DNA of 64,000 nt from Devosia sp. ZB163 (GCF_028613635.1 NZ_JAQRMY010000002.1:372001-436000); one strand, 5' to 3'; positions 34,526 to 44,237 are shown, counted from the stretch's first letter. Program-made: numbers and translations. The notes: generated from the letters alone by a model not told the origin.

Positions 34526-35452
34526 TCACCGGAGGTAATGGGCCCGCATCTGCCGTGGCGTCAGCCCATAGGCGTTGCGGAACTGCACGTAGAACTGGCT
34601 CAGCGCCGAGAACCCGCTCTCGAACGCCACGTTCTCGATCGACAGGCTCCCCTCGAACAGCAGCGAGCGCGCCCGGATCAGGCGCATGCGCACGACGAAC
34701 TTGTGCATCGGCACCCGCATCACCTCGGTGAACAGGTTCAACGCATAGTTGGGATGGAGCCCCACCACCTTAGCCACGTCCTCGGCCCGGAGTGGCTCCG
34801 ACAGGTTCTCGAGGATGTGCCGGATCATCGCCACCACATAGCGCAGCGGCGAGGCTGCCCGCGTCGCCGAGCCGACGCTCTCGATCCACGGTTCCATCAG
34901 GATGTCCCACCCCGTCACCGCCGCTCGCCGCAGCATCAGCGCGATCTCCTCCTTGAGGATGTCGGTCCGCTCCGCGTCGCCCGAGCGATAGTCCTGGTAC
35001 CAGCGGGTCAGCGTATCCGCGCCGATCGTCTCGGGCGGCAGCATCACCACCCCGCCACCCATCATCGTCTCGGTAAGTTTGCCCAGGTTCGGCATGTGCA
35101 GGAAGCTGTCGAGCGGCAGGTAGACGTTGCACTGCCGGCTCTCGTGCTGCGACCCGTAGTCGATCGCCGTGGTCTGGTGCGGGATGCCCGCCCAGAACAG
35201 CACCAGCCGCTCCGGCGGGATTCGCAGTGGCCGGCCGTCGATGACGTAGTCCATGCTGCCGGCCGTCAGCCAGTTGAGCTCGATGTGCCCGTGGAAATGC
35301 TCTTCCGGCATGATCTGCGGGTCGAACCAGCGGATGCCGAAGCGCCCGAACGCCTGCGTCTGCGCATAAAACCGGCGGTCCGGCCGCGGCACCGGGGCGG
35401 TGGCTTTCTCACGCGGCTTACCCGGCGAGAAGTGGTGCTGATGCTCGTTCAT
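34526..35452 (-). CDS. AraC family transcriptional regulator (AgpT-like)
   Basis: A 308-residue regulator with an N-terminal cupin sensor ('EEHFHGHIELNWLTAGSMDYVIDGRPLRIPPERLVLFWAGIPHQT') and a C-terminal double helix-turn-helix: 'LRAEDVAKVVGLHPNYALNLFTEVMRVPMHKFVVRMRLIRARSLL', then 'SIENVAFESGFSALSQFYVQFRNAYGLTPRQMRAHY'. It is divergent from the peptide-type ABC / alpha-galactosidase operon, an arrangement like the agpT regulator next to the rhizobial alpha-galactoside genes, so it probably activates that operon in response to a galactoside. Confidence 0.9.
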   Translation of the reverse strand: MNEHQHHFSPGKPREKATAPVPRPDRRFYAQTQAFGRFGIRWFDPQIMPEEHFHGHIELNWLTAGSMDYVIDGRPLRIPPERLVLFWAGIPHQTTAIDYGSQHESRQCNVYLPLDSFLHMPNLGKLTETMMGGGVVMLPPETIGADTLTRWYQDYRSGDAERTDILKEEIALMLRRAAVTGWDILMEPWIESVGSATRAASPLRYVVAMIRHILENLSEPLRAEDVAKVVGLHPNYALNLFTEVMRVPMHKFVVRMRLIRARSLLFEGSLSIENVAFESGFSALSQFYVQFRNAYGLTPRQMRAHYLR

Positions 35453-35615
35453 CGCAGCCTGTGGCTATCTTTAAAAACCGGAAATACCCATTCAGATAAC
35501 GGGATTGTCCCGCCGTTGGCAAGGTCTACCCTTTTGAGGCTGGGACCAGGGGCGGCGGGTTGGAGGCCTGCCGTTGGGTGCGTGTTGCGCCGGGTCTCGA
35601 GCCTAGGGAGGAAAC

Positions 35616-37706
35616 ATGCGTAAACACCTATTTGCCCTTGGCGGGGCAAGCCTCATGCTTGGCATCTCGCTGATTGCCGCGCAGGCCCAGACCGTGGCGC
35701 CGACCACGCCACCCGATCCGCCGAAATTCGATGCCCAGGGCACCCCGAACTTCGTCGGCATCTCCGACGTCTACGAGTACAAGGCGCTCGCCGCGTACAG
35801 CGAACCCGATTTCGTCAAAGCCTTCGTCGACGCGGGCAAGCTCCCGCCGGTAGCCGAGCGCCTGCCCAAGGAACCGCTGGTTTTCAAGACCGCCAACATG
35901 CCCGACGGCAACGGCGTCTACGGCGACGTGATGCGCCACGTGATCGGCGGTCGTCCGGAAGGCTGGAACTATATGGCCGGCCAGTCGCAGGGCTGGGGCG
36001 GCATCGACATCGGCACCATGGAGTGCCTCACCCGTACCGGTCCGCTCTTCCAGATCAAGGCCGAGGAACTGGCGCCCATGCCGAACCTCGCCAAGTCGTG
36101 GGAGTGGAGCGAGGACGGCCACAAGCTGACCATGCACCTGATCGAAGGCGCCAAGTGGTCGGACGGCGTGCCGTTCACCTCCGAAGACATCATGTTCTAT
36201 TGGGAAGACAACATCGTCGATCCCAACGTCTCGCCGCTTAACGGCGCGACCCCCGAGACCTTCGGCGAGGGCACCACGCTCGAGGCCATCGACGACTACA
36301 CCATCGTCTGGACCTTCAAGGACGCCTTCCCGAACCAGTACATCTACCAGATGGCGTACGGCACGTTCTGTCCGGGCCCGGCGCACATCTTCAAGCCGCT
36401 CCACCCCAAGTACAAGGCCGGCGCGACCTACGACGAGTACAAGAACGCCATCAAGCCGGAATACATGAACGTTCCGGTCATGGGCGCCTGGGTGCCTGTC
36501 GAATACCGTCCCGACGACATCGTCGTGATGCGCCGCAACCCGTACTACTGGAAGGTCGACGAGGCGGGCAACCAGTTGCCCTACCTCAACGAAGTGCACT
36601 ATCGCCTGTCGACCTGGGCCGATCGCGACGTGCAGGCCGTGGCCGGCACGGGCGACTTCTCCAACCTCGAGCAGGCCGAAAGCTACGTCGAGGCGCTGAA
36701 GCGCTCCGCCGACCCCGCTGCTCCGGCTCGCCTGCAGTTCGGCGCGCGCACCATCGGCTACACGCTATACCCGAACCTCTCCGGCAATGGCTGGGGCGAA
36801 CCGGATGAGCGTCAGCAGGCGGTCCGCGAACTCAACCGCAATGCCGATTTCCGCAAGGCGATCAGCTACGCGCTTGACCGTCAGCGCTTGGGCGAAGCCC
36901 TGGTGAAGGGCCCGTTCACCGCCATCTATCCGGGCGGCCTCTACGCCGGCACGACCTACTACGACAAGGATTCGACCGTGTACTATCCGTACTCGCTCGA
37001 AGACGCCAAGGCGCTGCTGGAGAAGGTCGGTCTCAAGGACACGGACGGCAATGGCGTGGTCAATTTCCCGGCTGGTACCGCCGGTGGCGCCGACGTGGAA
37101 ATCACGGTGCTCGCCAACGCCGACTACCAGACCGACAAGAACCTGGCCGAAGGCGTCATCTCCATGATGGAGCCCCTGGGCATTCGCGTCATCGCCAACT
37201 TCCTGACCGGCACCCAGCGTGACGCGACGGAACAGTCGGGCAAGTTCGACTGGCGTGTGGCCCGTAATGGTGCCGAACTGATCGCGGTGGTGCAGAACAC
37301 CGTCGCGCTGGCCCCGACCGGTCCGCAGATCAGCAACTCGCACCGCGCCGGCACTGACGGCACGATGGACCTGCTGCCGTTCGAGCAGGAGCTGGTGGAT
37401 ACCGTGAACGCCTTCATCGCGACCAACGATGCTGCCGAGCGCACCGAGCTGATGAAGAAGTACCAGAAGCTCTACACCGAGAACCTGTTCGGTATCGGCC
37501 TGACCCAGTACCCGGGTGCACTGATCATCAACAAGCGCTTCGCCAACATCCCGGCCGGCGCCCCGATCTTCATGTTCAACTGGGCTGAGGACAACATTAT
37601 CCGCGAACGCGTGTTCGTGCCGGCCGACAAGCAGGCGGGCCATGAACTGCACCCCAACACCCTCCCGGGTGAGCCGGGTTCTGCCGGTCCGATCTCGCTG
37701 GACTGA
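35616..37706 (+). CDS. ABC transporter solute-binding protein, family 5 (AgpA-like)
   Basis: A 696-residue periplasmic protein, long for SBP_bac_5, with signal peptide MRKHLFALGGASLMLGISLIAAQAQ. After an Asp/Pro-rich stretch come 'GQSQGWGGIDIGTMECLTRTGPLF', 'LAKSWEWSEDGHKLTMHLIEGAKWSDGVPFTSEDIMFYWED' and 'YRPDDIVVMRRNPYYWKVDEAGNQLPYLNEV', all family-5 features. Proteins of this length and start bind alpha-galactosides in rhizobia (AgpA), which agrees with the GH4 gene at the end of this operon. GGGAGGAAAC precedes the ATG. Confidence 0.9.
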   Translation: MRKHLFALGGASLMLGISLIAAQAQTVAPTTPPDPPKFDAQGTPNFVGISDVYEYKALAAYSEPDFVKAFVDAGKLPPVAERLPKEPLVFKTANMPDGNGVYGDVMRHVIGGRPEGWNYMAGQSQGWGGIDIGTMECLTRTGPLFQIKAEELAPMPNLAKSWEWSEDGHKLTMHLIEGAKWSDGVPFTSEDIMFYWEDNIVDPNVSPLNGATPETFGEGTTLEAIDDYTIVWTFKDAFPNQYIYQMAYGTFCPGPAHIFKPLHPKYKAGATYDEYKNAIKPEYMNVPVMGAWVPVEYRPDDIVVMRRNPYYWKVDEAGNQLPYLNEVHYRLSTWADRDVQAVAGTGDFSNLEQAESYVEALKRSADPAAPARLQFGARTIGYTLYPNLSGNGWGEPDERQQAVRELNRNADFRKAISYALDRQRLGEALVKGPFTAIYPGGLYAGTTYYDKDSTVYYPYSLEDAKALLEKVGLKDTDGNGVVNFPAGTAGGADVEITVLANADYQTDKNLAEGVISMMEPLGIRVIANFLTGTQRDATEQSGKFDWRVARNGAELIAVVQNTVALAPTGPQISNSHRAGTDGTMDLLPFEQELVDTVNAFIATNDAAERTELMKKYQKLYTENLFGIGLTQYPGALIINKRFANIPAGAPIFMFNWAEDNIIRERVFVPADKQAGHELHPNTLPGEPGSAGPISLD

Positions 37707-37766
37707 TTGAACCTGGGCAAGGGGGCCGTCGGTCCCCTTGCCACCTGACCGGAGGAGACTTCTCGA

Positions 37767-38786
37767 ATGCACCTGCTGCGTTTTCTGGTGACGCGAATCC
37801 TGGCCGCACTGCCGGTCCTGCTGGTTCTCAGCGTCGTCACCTTCGCCATCATCCAGGCCCCTCCGGGCGACTACGGCGACTACATCCGTTCCATGCTCAT
37901 CAACCAGGGCGGGGCGACGATCGAGGAAGCCGAAAAGCAGGCCGATATCTACCGCGAGCAGAACGGCCTCAACGAGCCGCTCCCGGTCCAGTATGTCAAC
38001 TGGATCGCCGGCATCGTCACCCGCTTCGATTTCGGTCATTCGCTCTACTACAACAAGCCCGTCGGCGACGTGGTCACGGAGCGCCTGCCGCGCACCATCC
38101 TCCTCGCGCTGACCTGCCATTTCTTCGCGTCGGTCATCGGCATCGGCATGGGCATCGTTGCCGCCACCCGACAATACAGCTGGATCGACACCACCTTCGG
38201 TATCATCTCGTTCCTCGGGATGACCGTGCCCAGGTTCCTGCTGGCGCTGATCATCATCTACATCCTTGCCTTCAAGCTGAACGTCCAGGAGCTGGGTAGC
38301 TTCTTCTCCTCCCGATACGGAGGCGCGCCATGGAGTTGGGACAAGTTCGTCAATCTGGTCGAGCACGTCTGGCCGGTGGTCTTCATCGCCACCTTCGGCG
38401 GCCTCGCCTACAACATGCGGGTGATGCGGGCGAACCTGCTCGATGTGCTCAATAGCCAGTACGTCGAGACGGCGCGGGCCAAGGGCCTTTCCGAGGGCGC
38501 TGTGATCATGAAGCATGCCGTGCCCAACGCACTCCATCCGCTCATCGCCTACCAGGGGGTGGCGCTGCCCTACATGCTGACAGGTGAGATCGAGGTCGCC
38601 ATCGTCTTCGGGCTCGCGACAGTCGGGCCGGCCATCGTCGGCTCCATGGCGGTCGGAGACGTCTATGTCACTGCCACGTTCGTCCTCGTCCTCGCCGCGA
38701 CGCTGATCATCGGCAACATCATCGCCGACCTGCTGCTGGCCGCCGTCGATCCGCGCGTCCGTCTGAGTGGGGAGAACCGCGAATGA
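37767..38786 (+). CDS. ABC transporter permease (DppB/AgpB-like)
   Basis: A 339-residue permease with six helices. 'MHLLRFLVTRILAALPVLLVLSVVTFAIIQAPPGDYGDYIRSML' and 'QNGLNEPLPVQYVNWIAGIVTRFDFGHSLYYNKPV' are the usual DppB-type start, and 'TARAKGLSEGAVIMKHAVPNALHPLI' is the EAA loop. Its last bases overlap the next gene (ATGA). Confidence 0.94.
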   Translation: MHLLRFLVTRILAALPVLLVLSVVTFAIIQAPPGDYGDYIRSMLINQGGATIEEAEKQADIYREQNGLNEPLPVQYVNWIAGIVTRFDFGHSLYYNKPVGDVVTERLPRTILLALTCHFFASVIGIGMGIVAATRQYSWIDTTFGIISFLGMTVPRFLLALIIIYILAFKLNVQELGSFFSSRYGGAPWSWDKFVNLVEHVWPVVFIATFGGLAYNMRVMRANLLDVLNSQYVETARAKGLSEGAVIMKHAVPNALHPLIAYQGVALPYMLTGEIEVAIVFGLATVGPAIVGSMAVGDVYVTATFVLVLAATLIIGNIIADLLLAAVDPRVRLSGENRE

Positions 38787-40003
38787 GCGACATCGCCGAC
38801 AAGCCGACCCTCTCGACCACCGAGACCGGCGCCGCAAAGCCGGGCGCACTCGCGACGCCGACCGGGCACCAGCTTCCGCCGGCCGATCCGGCGGCCGATG
38901 GGCAACCCGTAGTCGCGGGTCGTTTCAGCCACGGCAACGAGACCTACGCTGCGCTGGTCTGGCGCCGCTTCCGCCGCTCGACCATGGGCATGATCGGGCT
39001 CGTCCTCACCGTGGCGCTGCTGACCATGGCCGTCTTCGGCGATTTCTTCGCCCCGATGGACCCCAAGCGCCCGGAGATTGCCTTCGCGCCTCCCGACCAC
39101 CTCGAGTTCGCCGCCCCCGACGGCAGCTTCAGCCTCATTCCCTACGTCTATCCCATCGTCGAGACGGGCGAGTTCGACCCCATTACGTTCCAGCCCATGA
39201 CCGGGCCGGATCTCACCAACCCTACGGCGCTCGGTTTCTTCGTCACGGGCCACCGCTACAACCTGCTCGGCATTATCCCGGCCAACATACACTTCTTCGG
39301 CTCCGTCGACGGACGCCCGATCCACTTCCTCGGCACCGACAAGTTCGGCCGCGACATCCTCTCGCGCGGCATTGTCGGCTCGCAGATCTCGCTTACCATC
39401 GCGCTGGTCGTGGTGCTGCTGACGACGACCATCGGGACGCTTGTCGGCATTGCTTCCGGCTACATCGGCGGCCGGCTCGATGCCTGGGTGCAGCGCTTCG
39501 TCGATCTGGTACTGGCCTTCCCGCAACTGCCACTCTACCTGGCGCTCGCCTCGCTGATCCCGGTAACGGCGCCGTCTCCGGTGTTCATCGCCTTCGTCAT
39601 CGGCGTGATGGCGGTGCTCGGCTGGGCTCAGCTCAGCCGCGAGGTCCGCTCCAAGACGCTGGCGCTCGCCCGCATCGACTATGTGCGCGCCGCCGTCGCC
39701 GTCGGCTCCTCCGACCGTCGGATCATCCTGCGCCACATCCTGCCCAACGTTTCGAGCCACCTCATCGTGGCCGTGACCATCGCCATTCCCAGCGTGGTGC
39801 TGCTCGAGAGCTTCCTCGGCTACCTCGGCTTCGCCGTGAAGCCGCCGCTCATCTCGTGGGGGCTCATGCTCCAGGACACGGGCACCTTTTCGGTGATCGG
39901 CTCCTACCCCTGGATCCTCAGCCCCGTCGTCTTCGTGCTGATCACCGTCTTCGCCTTCAACGCGCTCGGCGATGGCCTGCGCGATGCGATCGACCCCTAC
40001 TGA
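38783..40003 (+). CDS. ABC transporter permease (DppC/AgpC-like), long N-terminus
   Basis: A 406-residue permease, longer than typical DppC because of about 70 polar residues before the first helix (ETYAALVWRRFRRSTMGMIGLVLTVALLTMAVFGDFFAPMDP). 'HFLGTDKFGRDILSRGIVGSQISLTIALVVV' and the EAA loop 'LARIDYVRAAVAVGSSDRRIILRHILPNVS' are typical. It has a large periplasmic segment (residues about 90-185) between helix 1 and the conserved core, as in AgpC-type proteins. Overlaps the previous gene by 4 bases. Confidence 0.93.
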   Translation: MSDIADKPTLSTTETGAAKPGALATPTGHQLPPADPAADGQPVVAGRFSHGNETYAALVWRRFRRSTMGMIGLVLTVALLTMAVFGDFFAPMDPKRPEIAFAPPDHLEFAAPDGSFSLIPYVYPIVETGEFDPITFQPMTGPDLTNPTALGFFVTGHRYNLLGIIPANIHFFGSVDGRPIHFLGTDKFGRDILSRGIVGSQISLTIALVVVLLTTTIGTLVGIASGYIGGRLDAWVQRFVDLVLAFPQLPLYLALASLIPVTAPSPVFIAFVIGVMAVLGWAQLSREVRSKTLALARIDYVRAAVAVGSSDRRIILRHILPNVSSHLIVAVTIAIPSVVLLESFLGYLGFAVKPPLISWGLMLQDTGTFSVIGSYPWILSPVVFVLITVFAFNALGDGLRDAIDPY

Positions 40004-40013
40004 GTACCGCGCC

Positions 40014-41684
40014 ATGACCATCGAAGCGAACGACGACTTCTGCCCACCCGAGCGCTACGACCTCGGCAGCCACGGCCGCGAACTGATCCTCGATGCCCGC
40101 AATATCGGTGTCGACTTCAAGGTTGAGGGCGGCATCGTCAACGCCGTCCGCGATGTCTCCTTCCAGCTCCACAAGGGCGAGACCATCGCCCTCGTCGGAG
40201 AGAGCGGTTCGGGCAAATCCGTGACCGCCCGGACAGTGATGCGCCTTCTCACCAAGCGCGCCACCGTCAACCGCGACTCCGTCATCACGCTCTCGGGCCA
40301 GAACATCCTCAAGCTGCGCGACACGCAGATGCGCAAGCTCCGCGGCAACGACGTGTCGATGATCTTCCAGGAGCCGATGAGCTCGCTGAACCCGGTCTAC
40401 ACCGTCGGTCAACAGCTCTGCGAAATCCTGCATCTCCACAACCGCATCAGCCGCGCCGAGGCCATGAGGCGCGCCGAGCAGTTGCTGGTGGACGTGCAGA
40501 TCCCCGAACCCGCGGCCCGCCTGCGCCAGTACCCGCACCAGATGTCGGGCGGCCAGCGCCAGCGCGTCATGATCGCCATGGCGCTCGCCAACCGCCCCGA
40601 CGTGCTGATCGCCGACGAGCCGACCACTGCGCTCGACGTCACCGTGCAGGCCCAGATACTCAACCTTATCAAGGACCTGAAGGCCAAGTACGGCATGGCC
40701 GTGATCCTCATCACCCACGACCTGACAATCGTCCGGCAGTTCTCGGACTACGTCTACGTCATGCAGCACGGCAAGGTTCAGGAGCACAACACCACCGAGG
40801 CGCTCTTCACCAACCCGCGCCACAGCTACACCCGCCATCTCCTCGCCTCCGAGCCAAAGGGGGCCGCTGTCCCGATCGACCCGAACTCGCCCTCGGTCCT
40901 CGAAGGCAAGGACGTGAAGGTGGCCTTCACGCTCAAGCGCGGCGGCTTCTTCAACCCCGATTTCTTCGAGCTCGTCGCCGTCGACAAGCTCTCGCTCGAC
41001 CTCAAGCGCCACGAGACCCTCGGCCTCGTCGGCGAGTCCGGTTCCGGCAAGACCACCTTCGGTCAGGCGCTGATCCGCCTCATCGGCAACCAGGGCGGCG
41101 AAATCCTGTTCGATGGCGAGCGCATCGACACCAAGGATAGGAAGGCGATGCGCCCGTTGCGCAGCCGCATGCAGATCGTCTTTCAGGACCCGTTCGCTTC
41201 GCTGAACCCGCGCATGAGCGTGCGCCAGATCATCGAGGAGGGCCTGATCGTCAACGGCCTCGGCGCCAATTCTCGCGATCGGGTCGAGCGCGTTCGCCAG
41301 GCGCTGCGCGATGCCGGGCTGCCCGACACCATCCTCAACCGCTTCCCGCACGAGTTTTCGGGCGGCCAGCGCCAGCGCCTCGCTATCGCCCGCGCGATTG
41401 CGCTCGAACCCGAGTTCATCCTGCTCGACGAGCCGACTTCGGCGCTCGATCTCTCAGTGCAGGCCCAGATCATCGAACTGCTGCGCAAGCTGCAGGCCGA
41501 GAAGGGCCTCAGCTACCTCTTCATTTCGCACGACCTCAAGGTCGTCAAAGCCCTGTGCCACCGGGTGATGGTCATGCAATACGGCAAGATCGTCGAACAA
41601 GGGCCGGTCAGCGAGGTTCTGGAGAACCCCAAGACCGAGTACACATCGCGGCTCGTCCGGGCTGCCTTCGAAATCGCGGCCTAG
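40014..41684 (+). CDS. Fused dual ABC ATPase (DppD-DppF/AgpD-like)
   Basis: A 556-residue protein with two complete ATPase domains. First: Walker A 'LVGESGSGKSVTARTVMRLL', signature 'QMSGGQRQRVMIAMALANRP', Walker B 'VLIADEPTTALDVT'. Second: Walker A 'LVGESGSGKTTFGQALIRL', signature 'EFSGGQRQRLAIARAIALEP', Walker B 'FILLDEPTSALDLS' and H-loop 'LFISHDLKVVKAL'. It energises the two permeases above. ATG 40014 (MTIEANDDF) is chosen: it lies 10 bases after the permease stop, whereas the earlier in-frame start (39972) lies inside the permease gene. Confidence 0.95.
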   Translation: MTIEANDDFCPPERYDLGSHGRELILDARNIGVDFKVEGGIVNAVRDVSFQLHKGETIALVGESGSGKSVTARTVMRLLTKRATVNRDSVITLSGQNILKLRDTQMRKLRGNDVSMIFQEPMSSLNPVYTVGQQLCEILHLHNRISRAEAMRRAEQLLVDVQIPEPAARLRQYPHQMSGGQRQRVMIAMALANRPDVLIADEPTTALDVTVQAQILNLIKDLKAKYGMAVILITHDLTIVRQFSDYVYVMQHGKVQEHNTTEALFTNPRHSYTRHLLASEPKGAAVPIDPNSPSVLEGKDVKVAFTLKRGGFFNPDFFELVAVDKLSLDLKRHETLGLVGESGSGKTTFGQALIRLIGNQGGEILFDGERIDTKDRKAMRPLRSRMQIVFQDPFASLNPRMSVRQIIEEGLIVNGLGANSRDRVERVRQALRDAGLPDTILNRFPHEFSGGQRQRLAIARAIALEPEFILLDEPTSALDLSVQAQIIELLRKLQAEKGLSYLFISHDLKVVKALCHRVMVMQYGKIVEQGPVSEVLENPKTEYTSRLVRAAFEIAA

Positions 41685-41716
41685 CCGGCCCGAACGCACT
41701 TACGGAGATACCCTTT

Positions 41717-43084
41717 ATGGCTAACCCAAAGATCACCTTCATCGGCGCCGGCTCGTCCGTGTTCATGAAGAACATCGTCGGCGACATCCTGCAGCGCGAG
41801 GCGCTGACCGGCGCCGAGATCCGCCTGATGGACATCAACCCGCAGCGCCTCGAAGAGAGCGCCATCATCGCGGGCAAGCTGGTGAACACCCTCGGTGTCC
41901 CCGCCACGGTCAAAACCTTCTCGAACCAGCGCGAGGCCCTCGACGGTACCAACTTCGTCGTCGTCTGCTTCCAGATCGGCGGCTACGAGCCTTCGACCGT
42001 CGTCGATTTCGAGGTGCCCAAGAAGTACAACCTGCGCCAGACCATCGCCGATACCCTCGGCGTCGGCGGCATCATGCGCGGCCTCCGCACCGTGCCGCAC
42101 CTCTGGTCGATCTGTGAGGACATGCTGGAAGTCGCCCCCGAGGCGATCATGCTGCAGTACGTCAACCCGATGGCCATCAACACCTGGGCCATCGCCGAGA
42201 AGTACCCGACCATCAAGCAGGTCGGCCTCTGCCACTCGGTGCAGGGCACCGCGATGGAGCTCGCCCACGATCTCGAGATTCCGTACTCCGAGATCCGCTA
42301 CCGTTCGGCCGGCATCAACCACATGGCCTTCTACCTGAAGTTCGAGCATCGCCAGCCCGACGGCAGCTACCGCGACCTCTATCCGGACCTCGTCCGCGCC
42401 TACCGCGAGGGCAGGGCGCCCAAGCCGACCTGGAATCCGCGCTGCCCCAACAAGGTGCGCTACGAGATGCTGACCCGGCTGGGCTACTTCGTCACCGAGA
42501 GCTCCGAGCACTTCGCCGAATACACCCCGTACTTCATCAAGGAAGGCCGCGAGGACATCATCGAGAAGTTCGGCATCCCGCTGGACGAGTACCCCAAGCG
42601 CTGCGTCGAGCAGATCGCCAAGTGGAAGACCACCTCGGACGAGTACCGCAAGGCCAACACCATCGAGGTCAAGCAGAGTAAGGAATACGCCTCCGAGATC
42701 GTCAACTCGGTCTGGACCGGCGAGCCCGGCGTCATTTACGGCAACGTGCGCAACAACGGCGTCATCACCAACCTGCCGTTCAACGCTGCCGTCGAGGTCC
42801 CGTGCCTCGTCGACGCCTCGGGCATCCAGCCGACCTATATCGGCGACCTGCCGCCGCAGCTGACCGCGCTCATCCGCACCAACATCAACGTGCAGGAGCT
42901 CACCGTCGCCGCGCTGATGACCGAGAACAAGGAGCACATCTACCACGCCGCGATGATGGATCCGCACACTGCTGCCGAGCTCGACCTCGAGCAGATCTGG
43001 AACCTCACCGACGACCTCCTCGCCGCGCACGGCGATTGGATCCCGGCCTGGGCCCGCCCCGCCAAGAAGCAGCGCGTCGCCTAA
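41717..43084 (+). CDS. melA: Alpha-galactosidase / alpha-glucosidase, glycoside hydrolase family 4
   Basis: A 455-residue NAD- and Mn-dependent glycosidase. NAD motif 'FIGAGSSVF' at residues 7-15; 'NPMAINTWAI' follows, then Cys172 in 'LCHSVQGTAMEL' and His202 in 'GINHMAF', the GH4 metal ligands. It oxidises the sugar at C3, cleaves the linkage by elimination, and re-reduces. It acts in the cytoplasm on imported alpha-galactosides such as melibiose or raffinose. ATG 41717, with ACGGAGAT upstream, is preferred over the frame start at 41555, which lies inside the ATPase gene. Galactosidase over glucosidase specificity rests on context and general similarity to MelA. Confidence 0.92.
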   Translation: MANPKITFIGAGSSVFMKNIVGDILQREALTGAEIRLMDINPQRLEESAIIAGKLVNTLGVPATVKTFSNQREALDGTNFVVVCFQIGGYEPSTVVDFEVPKKYNLRQTIADTLGVGGIMRGLRTVPHLWSICEDMLEVAPEAIMLQYVNPMAINTWAIAEKYPTIKQVGLCHSVQGTAMELAHDLEIPYSEIRYRSAGINHMAFYLKFEHRQPDGSYRDLYPDLVRAYREGRAPKPTWNPRCPNKVRYEMLTRLGYFVTESSEHFAEYTPYFIKEGREDIIEKFGIPLDEYPKRCVEQIAKWKTTSDEYRKANTIEVKQSKEYASEIVNSVWTGEPGVIYGNVRNNGVITNLPFNAAVEVPCLVDASGIQPTYIGDLPPQLTALIRTNINVQELTVAALMTENKEHIYHAAMMDPHTAAELDLEQIWNLTDDLLAAHGDWIPAWARPAKKQRVA

Positions 43085-43110
43085 GTCGCGACAGGCACCG
43101 GACGAGCTAT

Positions 43111-43133
43111 CCTCCCCCGCATCGCGGGGGAGG
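43111..43133 (+). terminator. GC-rich hairpin after the alpha-galactosidase operon
   Basis: CCTCCCCCGC (43111-43120), loop ATC, GCGGGGGAGG (43124-43133): a perfect 10-bp stem 26 bases after the stop. There is no T-run, and C/G-run hairpins of this kind recur in the window, so it may be a dispersed repeat serving as a transcript end. Confidence 0.45.
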
Positions 43134-43274
43134 GAGGGCGTTCGAAGGGTGGTGGAGGGGGCGACCCCACGCAACAGCACCCATGGCAGTACGCATTCGT
43201 CTCCCTGCCTGACCCGCGGTTACAACCGCGGGTCTTCTTTTCCCGCACGCCCAGTCGCGCTATGCCTTCCGGCC

Positions 43275-44126
43275 ATGGCCCTCGCGACACCCAGCCCGAC
43301 TGCGCTCAACCGCGCCACGCGGCGCTGGTCGTTGACTCGTCCGTCGCTGATCGCCGAAACCCCCACCAGTCTCATCTACAAGGTCGAGCGGGCTGACCGC
43401 AGCCAGGCCGCCCTCAAGCTCCTCAAGGAGGGCGTGGGCGCCGACGAGCGTCGCGGGGGCGAACTGCTGCGCTGGTATGCCGGCTATGGCGCCGCCGGTG
43501 TCTTCGACGTTGCCGACGATGCCGTGCTGATGCAGTTGCTAGTCGGCGAAACCCTGGGTGATCTCGCGCGCGCCGGCCACGATGCCTCGGCGACCGATAT
43601 CCTCTGTGATGTCGTCGAGCGCCTGCATGCTCCGCGTCCCGGCTACCCGCCCGAACTGCAGCGCCTGCGCGAGCGCTTCGAGGCGCTGTTCAGGACCCGC
43701 ACCTCCGCCTGGCCGCACTACGCGCTCGATCTTCTCGCCCGCGCCACGGGCATCGCCTATGTGCTCTTCGACAAATGGGCGCCCCAGTTGCCGCTGCATG
43801 GCGATGTCCACCACGACAACATCCTGCGCTCCGGCGACGGCTGGCTCGCCATCGACCCCAAGGGCCTCGTCGGCGACGGCGCCTACGACTATGCCAACAG
43901 CTTCCAGAACCCCGTGGGCGGCGATGCATTCGTGCTCAAGGCGCCGCGCATCGCCCGGCACGCCGCCGCCATCGCCGAGCGCACCGGCATCCCCCGCAAG
44001 CACCTGCTTGCCTGGGCAGTCGCCCATACAGCCCTCAGTGCCGCCTGGCACATCGAGGACGGCAACCCCATCACCCACCAGGTCACGATGCTCCCGCTGC
44101 TGCTCGCCGCCTACGACGCGGCCTGA
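43275..44126 (+). CDS. Aminoglycoside/hydroxyurea phosphotransferase-like kinase, APH(6) type
   Basis: A 283-residue small-molecule kinase. The N-terminal lobe has 'SLIYKVERADRSQAALKLLKEGVGADERRGGELLRWYAGYGAAGVF', typical of APH(6). The catalytic loop is 'PLHGDVHHDNIL' (HGDxxxxN) and the metal site is 'AIDPKGLVGDGAYDYAN'. Proteins of this family in soil bacteria are mostly chromosomal and of unknown substrate; streptomycin resistance is possible but not shown. ATG 43275 (MALATPSP) is used, since the frame upstream runs through a repeat-like stretch. Confidence 0.82.
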   Translation: MALATPSPTALNRATRRWSLTRPSLIAETPTSLIYKVERADRSQAALKLLKEGVGADERRGGELLRWYAGYGAAGVFDVADDAVLMQLLVGETLGDLARAGHDASATDILCDVVERLHAPRPGYPPELQRLRERFEALFRTRTSAWPHYALDLLARATGIAYVLFDKWAPQLPLHGDVHHDNILRSGDGWLAIDPKGLVGDGAYDYANSFQNPVGGDAFVLKAPRIARHAAAIAERTGIPRKHLLAWAVAHTALSAAWHIEDGNPITHQVTMLPLLLAAYDAA

Positions 44127-44237
44127 TCCCAGCAGCCCGCGATAAGCAAAACTTTTCCTCGCTCCCGGCTGAACCCGCGGCCCCCGTCAGGGTTCTTCTC
44201 GTGGGCGCTCGGTCTTCATCCAAAGGGAGAGACAGCC

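Noticed and set aside
36765-38849. 694-codon minus-strand frame opposite the peptide-type ABC operon
   Set aside because: Antisense to three well-supported genes, rich in Arg, Asp, His and Gly as expected of a codon-position shadow in GC-rich DNA.
43085-43274. Possible longer start of the APH(6)-like kinase
   Set aside because: The upstream codons run through a GC hairpin and repeat-like sequence; the protein family begins near the ATG at 43275.
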